The notes below the pieces were generated by a model. That model was not told the origin of the DNA. It saw only the letters and a list, made by a program, of their open reading frames with translations, and made no database searches. The translations under genes were made by a program, and so were the position numbers. From contig NW_021167079.1 of assembly GCF_003711515.1 (NCBI RefSeq), forward strand, positions 1,539,471 to 1,603,470: a DNA stretch of 64,000 nt. Direction: 5' to 3'. The DNA comes from Sodiomyces alkalinus F11 (taxonomy: Eukaryota > Ascomycota > Sordariomycetes > Glomerellales > Plectosphaerellaceae). Below, in pieces: positions 11,274 through 22,279 of this stretch (its first letter is position 1; each line of letters opens with the position of its first letter).

Positions 11274-12290
11274 CGTTTTGTGGCGACGGTCAATATGGAA
11301 TGTGAGGCTCTTGGGTGAGAGTCGTCTCATCTGAAGTGAAGGGTTAGGGTGATGTTGGAAGACGCGGGGAAATAACGACGGCTTGAAGAGTGTCCCCAAT
11401 AATACCTGGAAATTAAAGGGTAGAACCTCGGAACCCCGCCATTGGATACCTTAGGTACCTTATCCACGTCATTTGAGATGTATCACTGGCATCATTTATC
11501 GACAGCACTTGAATACCTGATTCATTCACTTCAAAGATATGAGATTGGTAATCCCTGAGAAGAAATCAACATTCCATCAAATGACTACACGGATGTAATG
11601 TGCTGCTCATACTGACGAGACACAACCGGCGCATGACCTCGTTGTGTTCCGGCTCTATTACAAAAGGAATCCCAGCCTCGCCTTATACAGCGAGATGGGA
11701 GAAGGGGAACCTGTCAATGTACAACGAGCTTAGCAGCTTGCCCTCCGGGCAAGGCCGCTACGCTCGCCCCTGCGGGGGCTTATCCCGCTGCGCGGGGGGG
11801 GGGCCATGGGGGGGCGGGATTGATCGCAGTCAGAACGTCTAATCTACAGTGATCCGCACGGAATAAGTACCTAGCGAAAGCCTATATATTACTGAAGTAA
11901 CCTGATCTTACGCGTTATAGCAATACATACTATAGGATAATATCGACCGTAAAACGTAGCCAAAACGCAATAAAAAAAGTCGTAAAACAGGTCCGGGCGT
12001 AAGTATAGGAACAAAAACGCAGGCTACCTTATAAAAAGTGGCGAGAAAAACAGGTGGGCTAGCTTTAGTATATATACTCAGGTACCTTAAGATAGTAGAT
12101 ACTACCTAGATATAGTCTGTATGCGTGACCAGGGGAGAATCGGCCATATATACCCCAATTTTCCATGTCGTCCAAGTCCAAGCCAAGAAGAAGGGAAAAA
12201 GGAAAAGAAAATATAATACAAAAGATCGCCAGCTATATATCCCTCACATCCACACTCCGTAAATTAATCAGTTCTCACCGACATCCCTCT
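11274..12290. other. Intergenic, AT-rich with GC hairpins
   Basis: No gene seen. The stretch from about 11850 to 12120 is strongly AT-rich with TATATA-type sequence and few CpG, which would suit a degraded, RIP-mutated repeat, though no element could be identified. It abuts the GC-rich hairpin cluster at 11737-11796 and a run of ten G near 11795-11803. Confidence 0.5.
11737..11796. repeat. Three consecutive GC-rich mini-hairpins
   Basis: Within 60 bases there are three inverted repeats with tiny loops: CTTGCCC/GGGCAAG (arms 11737-11743 and 11747-11753, loop TCC), GCCCC/GGGGC (11766-11770 and 11775-11779, 4-base loop) and CCCGC/GCGGG (11784-11788 and 11792-11796, loop TGC). The cluster sits directly beside AT-rich DNA. 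Function unknown; it resembles the build of GC clusters and palindromes known from fungal mitochondrial DNA. Confidence 0.7.
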
Positions 12291-14597
12291 CTACGGCCGC
12301 GGGCTCCAAACACCTCCAGGTACATACCGAAACCCGTTGGAGATGACCGCGTCGGGCAACTCAGCCGCCGCGCCATGATGGGTTGTATCAGCGTAGGCCG
12401 GGGGTAGCCCATCGTCGCTGGTATACCCCGGCAGCGAGCTCGCGGGGCTCAACGGCCGGCTCCACCCGTTCCGCGATTGTGCATCTTGCTGCTCTCGCTC
12501 CCGTTCGCGCATTCGCATCATCCCTTCCCCCGCCGCCACCATGTTGCTCACCACCACCGTCACCGCCCGGAACCGCGCCAGGTCCACCTCCATCGTCGTG
12601 CTCATGTCCGACACGCTGCTCTCGCTCCCACTTTCACTCGCTCCGTCATCGCTCTCGGGCAGACTGTGGCCCTTCTCGTCGTCGGCGTCATCCTCCCCCT
12701 CCTCGTACGAATCTCTGCCCGACTCGGACCCTTCCGTACCCACCAGCGTAATGCTTTCGCTATCCCGTATGCTTCGCGGGCGGTCAAGCACATGACGGTG
12801 GTCCTCCTCCTCCTCCTCCTCGTCCACGCCGCTGCCTACGGAAAAAAGCTCCGCGGGAGGGGCGTTGACCTGGTTGAACTGGCCAGGGCGACTGATCGGC
12901 ACCCAGCGCCAGGTCGGCGCGCCGGGCACGTGACCGTCCTCGAGCACCCGCTGTCTCTCCGCTTCTTTCTCTTCGTCTTCGAGGCCGGCGCGGCAGAAGA
13001 CGCGGCGGAAAAAGCGGCGTACGGAGGCCTTTACGGCAGCCCGACGTTCCGCCGCACGAGCACACCTCGCGGCACGTCGTCGGCGGCGCTCTTCGCGGCG
13101 GGTTTGGTTGCACCACGGCTCAAGGGAGGCGCGGCGAGCGTTCCAACGGACGCAGCAGCAGTGGAGCATGGATATGAGACCGATGACAGCGATGATGGGG
13201 ATGAGATAGGGTAGTAGATTATCGCCGTCGTCCTTGAACACACACAGCCCGAGTCAGCATACCCATGCCATGAGCAAGCAGGGGATTCAAGAAGGGCGAA
13301 ACTGAAGATCAATGAACCAGGGAACTCACGTCTGAAGAGGATGAAAGAGCAATTGCTTCGGCGCCGGAAGACGACGAGGAGGAACCTGGTGATGATGCGG
13401 ACGCTCCGACCAGCGGTTGCTCGTGGGTTGGCTTGGGTCTCTGGATGGTAGCGGTCGAGCTACTGCCAGGGCTCTCAGTTTGGTCGGACTCATCCCACGA
13501 GAAGAGCCCACACTTCCGGGCCCTCTCCTCGCCGAAGACCTGAAAGACGACCTTCTTCAGCCGGTCAGCGACCCCCTGGACGGCGCAATGCAATGGCCCG
13601 AGTTGGCAGCCGCCTTGCTCGTCCGTCTTGGAGGTATCGAGACCGTACGCATTCGCGATGAACCGCTGCTTACGGTCGACAGCCGTCTTGGCGTGCTCTA
13701 GCTGCTGGCGCAACTCCTCGAGCCCGATAAGGTTAGCCACCAGGGACATCTCCTCCTCCGCGCCCAAGTGGGAGGAGAAATCGGCCTCGGCCACGACGGT
13801 TACGGGGCCGGTGATGGAGAGAATCTCGAGGTCGGTCTGCCTGAACCGTACGAAAAAGGTGAGGCCCCAAACCTCGTGAGTACTGGCGGCACGACCGTCG
13901 ACTTGGCGGATAGTGAACACCAAGAGCTGGGAATCCCTGCCAGCCGAATCCCTGCCGGCCGAATCCCAGTCGATGGGGTCAATGTCGAAGGTGTCTTCCA
14001 AGCAACTGACGGACCATATTGCTTCGATGGTAGAGATGTGGGATCCCCCACGATAAACACTAAGGTCTAGGTCGTGGAAGACCAAGTCGCCGTCAAAGGA
14101 GTCGACGGAGGAGGAGGAGAGGACTTGGCCATTCACGGTGATGTCGGGGGTGCCGCATGGTGTGTCGACGTTTCCGATTTTGAGGTGGAGGTACTACGAG
14201 TGCGCCCAGTAAGCCAAGGTGAGCAACAAGAACGGGAATCCTTCGAGACTGTAGGGGGGAAAGCAGAAGGAGGGAGCGGGTTTGCCTACGTGAGGTTCAG
14301 TACGGCCGAAGCCATCGAGGGCAGGAACATCGAAAGATAGGAGGGCATCCGTGGCTCGAGGAGATGCTGGGGCTACTGCATGTTCCACAAGGCGAGGCCC
14401 GTCGATTAGCTCTAGATGAACTCCAAATGACAACTTTGCAATGTCCTTCAGGATCGAACCTGTTTGGGCACTGACAATCAAGGGAGAAGAAGCTCACCCC
14501 GTGGTACTTTGACGGGAGTGTCGACGGCTAGGGCAGCGACCAGCGGCAGTGTCCAGAGAGGCACAAGAAGAGCCCGAAGCGCGAGAGGCCCGCGCAT
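12291..14597 (-). CDS. Secreted N-terminus, single-pass membrane protein, fungal, unknown function
   Basis: Four exons (14597-14498, 14459-14290, 14193-13330, 13232-12291) give 691 aa. A signal peptide is clear: MRGPLALRALLVPLWTLPLV followed by AALA. The extracytoplasmic part (to about residue 380) contains LHLKIGNVDTPCGTPDITVNG, YRGGSHISTIEAIWSVSC and paired Cys near its end (QGGCQLGPLHC), then a Ser-rich linker. A transmembrane helix follows at about 383-402 (LLPYLIPIIAVIGLISML), then CCC and an Arg-rich cytoplasmic segment. The tail is acidic/Ser-rich and ends with a PPxY-like PPAYADTTHH. Introns 2 and 3 (96 and 97 nt) have good sites. Intron 1 as drawn is only 38 nt (GTGAGC...ACAG), short for a fungus; the exon 1/2 junction is therefore the weakest point. 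It looks like one of the Pezizomycotina-specific DUF proteins, but I cannot name the family with certainty. Confidence 0.72.
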
Positions 14598-16012
14598 GAC
14601 GGCGGTCACGGGCTGATATGAGCTCGGTCGTTCAATGGGAGGGAGAATCTACGGCCGCGGGAGAGAGATGCCCTTCAACCCGAGATGGTTCATGGGCGTT
14701 GCAGTACACAGAACCCGAACTTCCCGGAGGCGACAACGCCTGACGATGACGACGAGGAAGCAGAAGAGTCAAATGCAATTTGCAATTTGTTCGCTGCCGC
14801 CGTCCAGAAGTCAAGACGGCGCAAAATAGATGATACGCTCGATGACTTGTGCGGGTAGGTTGATGAGCAACGGACTGTGGGAGGGAAGGGATGAATGAAT
14901 GAATGGATGAATGGATGGATGGGAGGGATGAATGAATGAATGGATGAATGGATGGATGGGATGGATGGATGAATGGCGGGGAATGAGGGTGAGACCGTGA
15001 ATGGACACCGAGATGCGAAGGAGGGGGCTGAGCAACAGAACTAACAGTGTGTTACGAAGTACTTCGTACTTCGCACGTGTACCTGACAATAATACCTAAG
15101 GTACGTACCTAAACAGGAGGAAGAGGCTGTGCACCGAGGGTCGTGTACTTGAACAGTACTTTATTCGACGGGTATTCAGACGAAGCGAATATGGTACCTA
15201 ATCAGCATCTATCTGGATACCAACCAAACCGATACCCCGGTCGAAACATGGGAATATCTTGGTGACTACGTCGAGCACTAGCCCTGTACGGAGTCCCTAT
15301 GAACCACCGCACGGTAAACTCCCTGTCGAAATCTCTACCGGCGAGATAACGCTGGAATGGAATATCCCGCCAACCAAATGTTTGTCCCTCCCGTAACCGA
15401 GTAATGCCCTGTGCGGCGTACCCCTACGGCTTACCGTAGGTACCTAAACCCCCAAATCCTTGATAAGGTATCTGGTATCTAAGGTACCGTAATCTCCACT
15501 GTGACCTCCAGCCATTGACAACTTCGTTAATTCGGCTGCCTGGCCGGGCCCCATCTGCGGAATGTAAGTGAGGTCCAAATGGGTGAAAATGCAGGAACCG
15601 CCGTCAACATCATCTCTTCGTCCTATGTCCCACGGTATTGTAACCAGTATAAGGCCCGTCAGCCCAACATCATCTCTCATGTGTCAATTGACTGACCTCC
15701 GTACATTGTACTCCTACCGATAACCCCGAGTGGCATCGGGGTTTGGCTTGATCTCCTTAAGAACCTGGAACGATTCTCCTCCGGTTGTCTGGATGGTCTT
15801 GTTGCGCATAAGGTGCGAGTCATCACGGAGTAATCAATTAACCAGTATTTCCTGAAGCCATCTGCCGGCCCGACATTCTTCTAAGCCGCAACATCCTACA
15901 TCTTGCAAGGTCCCAAATCCATGTCGAAAGCCCTCCAAAATTTCATGAGCCCTACGCTCTGATAACGCCAAATGCGAAGCAAGAAACCTGTGAGCCCGTA
16001 ATTCCCATTCAC
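14598..16012. other. Intergenic with minisatellite; no gene seen
   Basis: Left part is the likely promoter of the membrane-protein gene starting at 14597. Beyond the GAATGAATGGATGGAT repeats (14888-14978) lies an inverted AAGTACTTCGTA-type palindrome at about 15053-15075. The right end should contain the 3' UTR of the transcription-factor gene that stops at 16013. Confidence 0.5.
14888..14961. repeat. Minisatellite: 37-bp unit repeated twice
   Basis: Two identical 37-bp copies (14888-14924 and 14925-14961), each built from GAAT/GGAT tetramers, followed by a shorter degenerate continuation to about 14976. A simple slippage-type array. Confidence 0.9.
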
Positions 16013-18587
16013 TTACAGAAACTCCCGCAGCACTTGCACCCGTGACCGCGCCACATCGGAACCTTGTTCCCCCTCTCCCATGATTTGCATAATCTCAATC
16101 ATTCGAGCTGCCCGTCAAAACGTCAGCACAACACGACACGACACAAAGAAGAGAAGATACAAAGGTTCGTATGAGGCGGGGGGACTACTCTACTCACTGA
16201 TATCGGCCCTCGCCCGCACAAACAACGGATCCTTCGCCAGCAGCGCCTCCCCTCCCGACTCTTTCGCCGCCTCGCGGAGTATGCTCCCGATGCACAGCGC
16301 CTCGAGGAACGCGCGGTGGTTGAACACCCACCACACGCGCGCCTCGTGCTCGAACGCCTTGAACAGCACGAAGAAGCTGGTGATGGCGTCGTGCGCCGCG
16401 TCCAGCGCCCCGCGCACGTTGACCGGCGCCTCGGGGCTCTCCGACGCGTGCACCAGCATCAGGTTATGGTAGTAGTTGCTCGACAGGAACAGCGCCTGCC
16501 GCACCACCCGCTTGCTGCTGCCGTCAGCCGACCGCGCCAGCGCCGTCAGGCTGTTGGCGTCCCACGACCGGAACACGTCCGGGAACGACCGGTACACCGC
16601 CCGGAAGTCCGCCACCAGCCGCGACTTGTGCCGCGCCGTCGTGCAGATCGGCAGGTCCAGCGACCGCGGCGAGCAGATGGTCTCCTGCACGAGGTTCGCC
16701 AGCGTCCACGAGCCCCGGATGTACGCCAGGTCCGTCGGGTCGCTGGCCGCGATCGCCGACCCGTCGTCCTGCAGGTCCTCCACCGACACGTCCGTGTGGG
16801 TCGCGGACGGCGGCAGCGACAGGAGGACGGTCAGGAACGTGTCCTGTAGCAGGACCGCCTGCCACAATTTTCGCCGCTGTTGTTTTTCAAACGGGCTCGC
16901 ATCTGGCGTGACTATTTTTTGGGGGGGTTTTGTTTCATTTTATTTGATTATCAGCAACCGTCCCCCAGTCATGCGGCCAGCAAAAAAAAAAAAAAAAAAA
17001 AAAAAAACCCAGCAAGCGAACGGGCAAGCTTACCAATGTTCGGATCCCTGTGCAAGCCCATAGCATGTGCTTGCCGGATAAGTATACCGGAGAAGGCCCA
17101 GCCGTCCGATGCATGATTGTCGTTGATGAGAAAGTAGGTTATTCTATGGCAGAAGTCAGTATGCTAAGAGGGGAGAGAGACGAGAGACGAGGGACGAGGG
17201 ACGAGGGACGAGGGACGGATTGACCAAGGCCGGTAAAGGTGCCCATGGCTGGCACTTACAGAACCATCGCCTGTATGGATCGTATCGACGCGGTACTGAG
17301 GTACGAGAATATCCGCAGAGCCTGGTTACTCGCCGAAGCGTAAAACTCGGCCGTCTGCTTCCCCTGCTGCGGCGACGTGGACGTGACAAACTGCGTGCCA
17401 AGAGCCAGCATGGTGAAGATGAGGCCCACAAAGTCGGGGTCGGCCCGGTTCTTCTCCTCGGGCGGCAGGCTCCAGAAATGCTCGTAGTCGGCGTAGAAGG
17501 TCTGGCGGTGGATCATGGGGTAGACCGGGTCGACCACCTCGAAGTAGTGCGATATGAGGATGTCGGCCTGGATCTTCTCCGGCAGCACCGAGATGACCTC
17601 GGACAGGCCGCCCTCGAAGGTCCAGTAGTTGGCGAAGGGGTGCTCGGAGCCGATGCCGAAGACGTTGCTCGCGCCCGGCTGCGAGTAGGGGACGTTGGAC
17701 AGGAGGCAGGTCGAGAGTCCGCGCGAGGTAAAGCTACGGCCGTCGATGGCGCCCCTGTCGGCTACGTTGGGGACGTTGAATGCCGGTCGGTCTAGGCCCC
17801 TCTTTTTAGGGGGTTTGGTCATGCGGCGTCCGCTGACCGCCGTACGGTTCGTCTCCCTGGTACCCCGGTTAACGGGAAGGCGGGGAAGAGATGGGAAGAG
17901 ATGGGAAGAAGAGACTCACTCGAGTAAGTTGGCCACGGCTGCATATCTACATTCCGTCTGTCGCTTAATACAGGCCAGGCAATGCGGTCTTCCTCTGTCG
18001 CACTAAGGGATGATCGATGCCAGTCAGCCATGAGGGGTCCAAGGAGATGGAGGATTTCAGGAGGCAATCTCATGGAGCATAGACAAGGATGAAACGGGAC
18101 GGGACGAGATGAGAACATGGCATACTTTGGTCTTCCTATCAACACATGCTTGACAGCTCAGGGTGGGCTTGTTCCGCTTCTGCTTCTTCCTGGGCGGGTG
18201 TTGATTCTGCTGCCCATCGACGGGACTGGCATGGCTTGCATAACTTGCATAACTTGCACGGCTGCCATGGGTCTCCGGGCTCGTAGCTGGATCTTCATCC
18301 TTGGCATGGCCGTAGGCATTGTGCCCGTCGAATCCCAGGGGAGTGGCTCCATGGCCGTTCGTACGGCGGAGATATGCCGTGCTATTCAGGTTCTGCGGCT
18401 GCGGCTGCGGCTGAGGTTGCGGCTGTGGTTGTGGTTGTGGTTCTGGTTGTGGTTGTGGCTGATATCTCCCAAATACTGGGCCCGGTGAGTGGTAGATGTT
18501 CGAAGCGGATATCGATGAGACCGATGTCGGTGTCGGGGCTGGATTGGGTTTGGGTGTGAAAGTGCGAGGGTCGGAGTGGTTCGTCAT
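16013..18587 (-). CDS. Zn(II)2Cys6 transcription factor with fungal_trans domain
   Basis: Six exons: 18587-18126, 18002-17920, 17856-17260, 17143-17034, 16911-16198, 16107-16013; 532 aa. The binuclear zinc cluster is split by intron 1: C145-x2-C148-x6-C155-x6-C162-x2-C165-x6-C172. A basic KKQKRNK precedes it, and upstream lies a Pro/Gln repeat (QPQPQP). The middle homology region starts with DILISHYFEVVDPVYPMIHR, continues with ITYFLINDNHASDGWAFSG and GLHRDPNI-VTPDASPFEKQQRRKLWQ, and matches the Fungal_trans domain. The last exon adds TRMIEIMQIMGEG and ends REFL. A C6 DNA-binding regulator in the nucleus; target genes cannot be deduced and no enzymatic cluster partner is adjacent. A TAG occurs directly after the exon-5 donor GTGAGT, so an unspliced reading would lose the last 31 residues. 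Confidence 0.88.
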
Positions 18588-19800
18588 GACGGATGACGCT
18601 ACGGGTTGTGACGTCTTCCGTTTTATATTTCCTTTCCCTTTTTTTCTTCTTCTCTTTTTCTTCTCTCTTTTGGCCTTTTTGCTCTTTTTGGGCCCTTTCT
18701 TCCTCGTTCTATTGGCGGGTCGGGCCAGGACTCCGATCCGAGGCGTGCTAACAAGCAATTTTGCCTTCGCTACACTCGTTGGGATTCGTTCTCACAATGA
18801 CCCGCACCCTCGGAAATACTCCGCAAAAGACGGGCGATGAGATTCCGCGGGGGCCGTTCCACGACCGAGCGTGTCCCCCGGGTTGAGACAGTGACCGGGG
18901 CTGTGCCGGTATTCCGTATCCCGATACGGGCAGGTATCGGGCTTTGTTTGGGGGGTGGATATTCCGGGAATAAGAGAGCGGACGCCTGTGGTGCGCCGTA
19001 ATATTTCGGTGTTCTGATGCCCTTGCTACGGTGTTGGGTGCGGCATTGTTACTGGGAATAAACGGGTGATGGATGAAGCGGGAGTGGTGGATTTATGAGG
19101 GGGAGAAGATGGGAATAACGGATAAAAGGGGAAAATAAAAAAAATTATAAAAGCAGAGAAATGAGCTTGACAGATGTAGGTACCTCCCTAATAGCAACTG
19201 ACGACAGGGGGGGGTGGAAAGGTTAGAACACTAACAACGTATAGCGTCGGTAAGCGTTGTGGGGTCCTGGTTTAGCTTCCATCGACGTCGCTAGGTACCT
19301 ATGAGAGACGTTTCAACTGCCTGGGAATACCTTGATGTTTGTGTCTGAATGCAAAGCAGAATCGAGACAGCCCGTGTAAGTGATATGGTCACGGGCCCGA
19401 GCAGGTTCATTGGATACATGCAACTACATGTAGCTTTCTAGAAATACTCGGTAATACTGAATAATTCCTACCTTATTATTCCGTACGGAGTAAGGTAGCT
19501 AAGGTAGCTGAGGTAGGTACCTGTAGTTTACGCCATAATGACCGGATGCAGCGGACGCTACTCAACGGCCATTAAATCCGCTTACCAAATGTATAGTTTT
19601 TCTTTTTCCTTTTATTTTTGAATCTACCAACCTCAGTATGCCATCTCTATCAACCTTCTACTACCGCTAATCGCTTTTGCCCGGAATGTGATGCGGTGTC
19701 ATCATGGATGGTTTGTCCGCTAGGGGTGTCTCCGTGCCTCTAGGAGTCTAGCTCACTGCTCCGCCGGCACCCGATCTTAGCATTGCCTTTCCATGTCCAA
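18588..19800. other. Intergenic, promoter side of the C6 factor
   Basis: Pyrimidine-rich leader immediately upstream of the ATG at 18587 (about 18610-18710 on the plus strand). Further right are several TAGGTACCT/GGTAGCTAAGGTAGCT motifs and a TACGGAGTA copy at 19484-19492. No gene seen. Confidence 0.5.
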
Positions 19801-20242
19801 TCACCCAAATATGAATGCATGGTAGTTCTCTGAGATCTTCCTCACACCCTCCTCAAGTCCCCAGCCCTTTACTTCGCACACCCTGCGGTACATCGACTCC
19901 AGCGCGGCGTCCATCTCCTCACCGGCAACATGTAAGTCGCTCTCCACCAGCACACCATCGTCCGGGCACGTCCGCAGCACGTCCTCGAACTTCTGCAGTC
20001 CGCCCGCGGTCCCGAGGTTAATAGCCGCGGAGAAGGAGACAAACATGCGTGCCGGGATAGCCGGGTTTAGGTACTGCTTCAACATCTCCGCCGGCCCCGA
20101 AAACGAGTGCAGACATATCCTAGGCGGGTATGGTGCTCCCTGGCCATGTTCCTTCCCGCTCCTGTCCTCTTCCCGCTTCGGCTGTTTCCTGCCACTTGTT
20201 GTATGCCTCGCTCCCTCGCCCTCGTCTTCAGAAGCAGATGAG

Positions 20243-20277
<35 letters not shown>

Positions 20278-21171
20278 AAAGTCCTCCGCCCCCGGCGCGA
20301 TCTGTCTCCTCTCCTTCCGACTGAGCACTTCCCGCTCGTGGCCCTTCCAGCACGACGCCAGCGCGTCGTAGAGAACCCCGTGCGCCTGCACGCCGTGCAC
20401 GCTAACGGCCCGACCGAGCTCTCCGGCCAGTCGCAGCTGGGCTTTGAGCACCGCGATTTGGTGGTCCATGCGCACGCGCTGCGGGCTGAGGAGACGTCCG
20501 TCGCGGCCTCCCGGGGTCTTTCCGTCGGTGGCTTGGGCGGGTTGGCCGTCGGGGAAAGGTTGGGGTAGGCGGAAGGCTTTATCCAGGCCGATCTCGCCGA
20601 TCAGAGCCAGTGGACTGTCCAGAAGGCGCTTTCGGGTGGCATCTGTATAGGAAGAGATGGAAGCGGGTTCGGGGAGCGAGTCGAAAAAGGCGTCGTCGTC
20701 TGGGTTGGGCGCTGGGGTGAGCACGGCCGAGTAGTGGGCTCGCTTAGCAGAGCGGGCGTCTTCCTCGTTGCCGTCCGCCGGTGGGTGATATGTCTTTTCG
20801 GAATCCGGGATGGTGTCGTCGTAGAGCTGGTGAGAGAACCAGGGGTGCCAACCGAAGCAGGGGATGGCACGGGCCCGATTCCGGTCTTGGTTTCCAGACA
20901 AATCTTCCAAGAGGTCCTTTCGAGTGCGAACGGCGAGAGGCGAGGCGGCTACGTCGGCGACGAGAGACTGGTCCTGTGACCGAGTCGCCATGACGGTGAG
21001 GACGGCGGCATTCATGCCGGGGATGTCCTCCAGGGAGGCCATCGTGTCGGTGGGATGACAGTGAGCATCGTAGACTCCAAGTGACCAAGGGAAAGGATCT
21101 TTCGTTACGGGTCCGTCATGAGCATCGTCGTCTGTATTTTTGTTGGCTCGACCATCGTGTTGTTGACACAT
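19801..21171 (-). CDS. TatD-family metal-dependent hydrolase (Scn1-like)
   Basis: Single exon, 456 codons. TatD-type metal-ligand motifs are in order: DAHCHPTD (H37, H39), GWHPWF, LIGEIGLDKAF, the histidine in VSVHGVQAHG, CLHSFSGP and VLVESDLH near the C-terminus, with a final NYHAFIFG. TatD enzymes are TIM-barrel metallohydrolases with 3'-5' nuclease activity; the fungal branch includes fission yeast Scn1, a Cut9-interacting protein. Substrate here is not known. The barrel carries a large low-complexity insertion before the HSFSGP strand: a run of Ser, an acidic stretch and a Lys/Arg/Glu segment. The first ATG is at 21171; sequence upstream in frame has no ATG. All ligand positions appear intact. 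Confidence 0.88.
20243..20277. repeat. GAC/GTC trinucleotide microsatellite inside the TatD gene
   Basis: About eleven perfect GAC units on the plus strand, read on the coding strand as a Ser run within the low-complexity insertion of the TatD-family protein. Length is likely to vary between strains. Confidence 0.95.
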
Positions 21172-22279
21172 GGCTAAGGTAGAAGCGAAGCAGAATAACA
21201 AATGCAAGACTCCAGGTATCTGTTACCCCAAACCAGATCTTTTGGGTAGGCGAAATGGAAGAACGCAAGGAAATAAAAGCTCTGTTTTCCGTACTCGGTA
21301 GATAAGATGTATTCCGTATAGTGTGACATAAGCTCAATCGCGTTGATAATTCCTCGGGACTTTTCACACTGGACGACTCGATGTGATGTCAAGCCGACAA
21401 CGAGATGAACAATGCCAATTAAAACCGCTGTACTTCCACACGTACTGTAACAATGCGTAATTGCTATCTAGGTACCTTATTATGGAGAAATTACCTTATC
21501 GTGGAGTTGCAACTTGTACGTAAGGCACTCACTCACTTACCCCGCATGACGACACTCTCGCCCTGCCCTGTACGTGTACGGTTCTGTGTAGGGTTTGGCA
21601 GCCAGGGACGAGTACCTATGAAACAAAATATATTAGACCGCAAAGTCCTTGGTCCAAAGGGTGACCGACCGGTACCCAAGGTAATCAAGGTACCTAAGGT
21701 ACCTACGCAAGGTACCTTTTACCTATTAGGTACCTAGGTAGCCAGGCACAACCGCAGACATGTGACACTCGAACCCGCCCGACTACGAACTCCATCTCAC
21801 AATGTCTCAAGTAGTAACCTGACACCATTCTCGCCCATCTCAATACAATAGCGATTCTTCTTCTGCACAACCTGGGCTTACCCCGTTTTCTTTTCCTCTC
21901 CATAACTGCCCCGCTTCCTTCGGATTCGCCCTGCAGCGTTTCAGGAGCATTCAGGAGCCTTTGAAAGTCTTATCACCACCTGGCTACCGTATCCGGGCCA
22001 TCTTATGCGCCCACCCCGTCATTCACGGCAGGGAATATTCTAATGCTGCCGTCTCATACCGTGGTTTGGGAGAAATTACATCGACCTACTCGTCTCTCGG
22101 AATAGGATGCGGTCTGGATGAGTAGCCATTTGTTTGGCTGCGCGATCCGTACACTGCCGAGCTCAATCATGCTATCGAAGGCAAACAAAACCTCCAACTG
22201 AACAACCAACCGTCTACCTCTTTCCCTCACCAGAACATCGAACATCGTGCCCTGCCACTGCGGGTATCAACAGCCCCTC
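21172..22279. other. Intergenic between divergent genes
   Basis: Divergent promoter region for the TatD-family gene (-) and the small membrane protein (+). Holds the AGGTACCT cluster described separately. No gene seen. Confidence 0.55.
21671..21741. repeat. Cluster of AGGTACCT palindromes
   Basis: Five GGTACC palindromes within about 70 bases (GGTACCC, AGGTACCTAAGGTACCT, AGGTACC, AGGTACCTAGGTA). Each is self-complementary and the spacing is irregular. Same motif family as many single copies in the other intergenic regions. Confidence 0.85.

Noticed and set aside
10474..11334. 286-codon plus-strand frame
   Set aside because: Antisense to the Alr4036-type gene, which has clear family motifs; the plus frame is low-complexity Pro/Ser/Arg.
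14888..14976. Regularly spaced repeat, considered as an array
   Set aside because: Units are tetramer-based and contiguous with no unique spacers, so it is an ordinary minisatellite and not a CRISPR.
18588..18758. N-terminal extension of the C6 factor (Lys/Arg-rich)
   Set aside because: Lacks an ATG upstream in frame; the basic run is the translation of a pyrimidine-rich leader read on the opposite strand.
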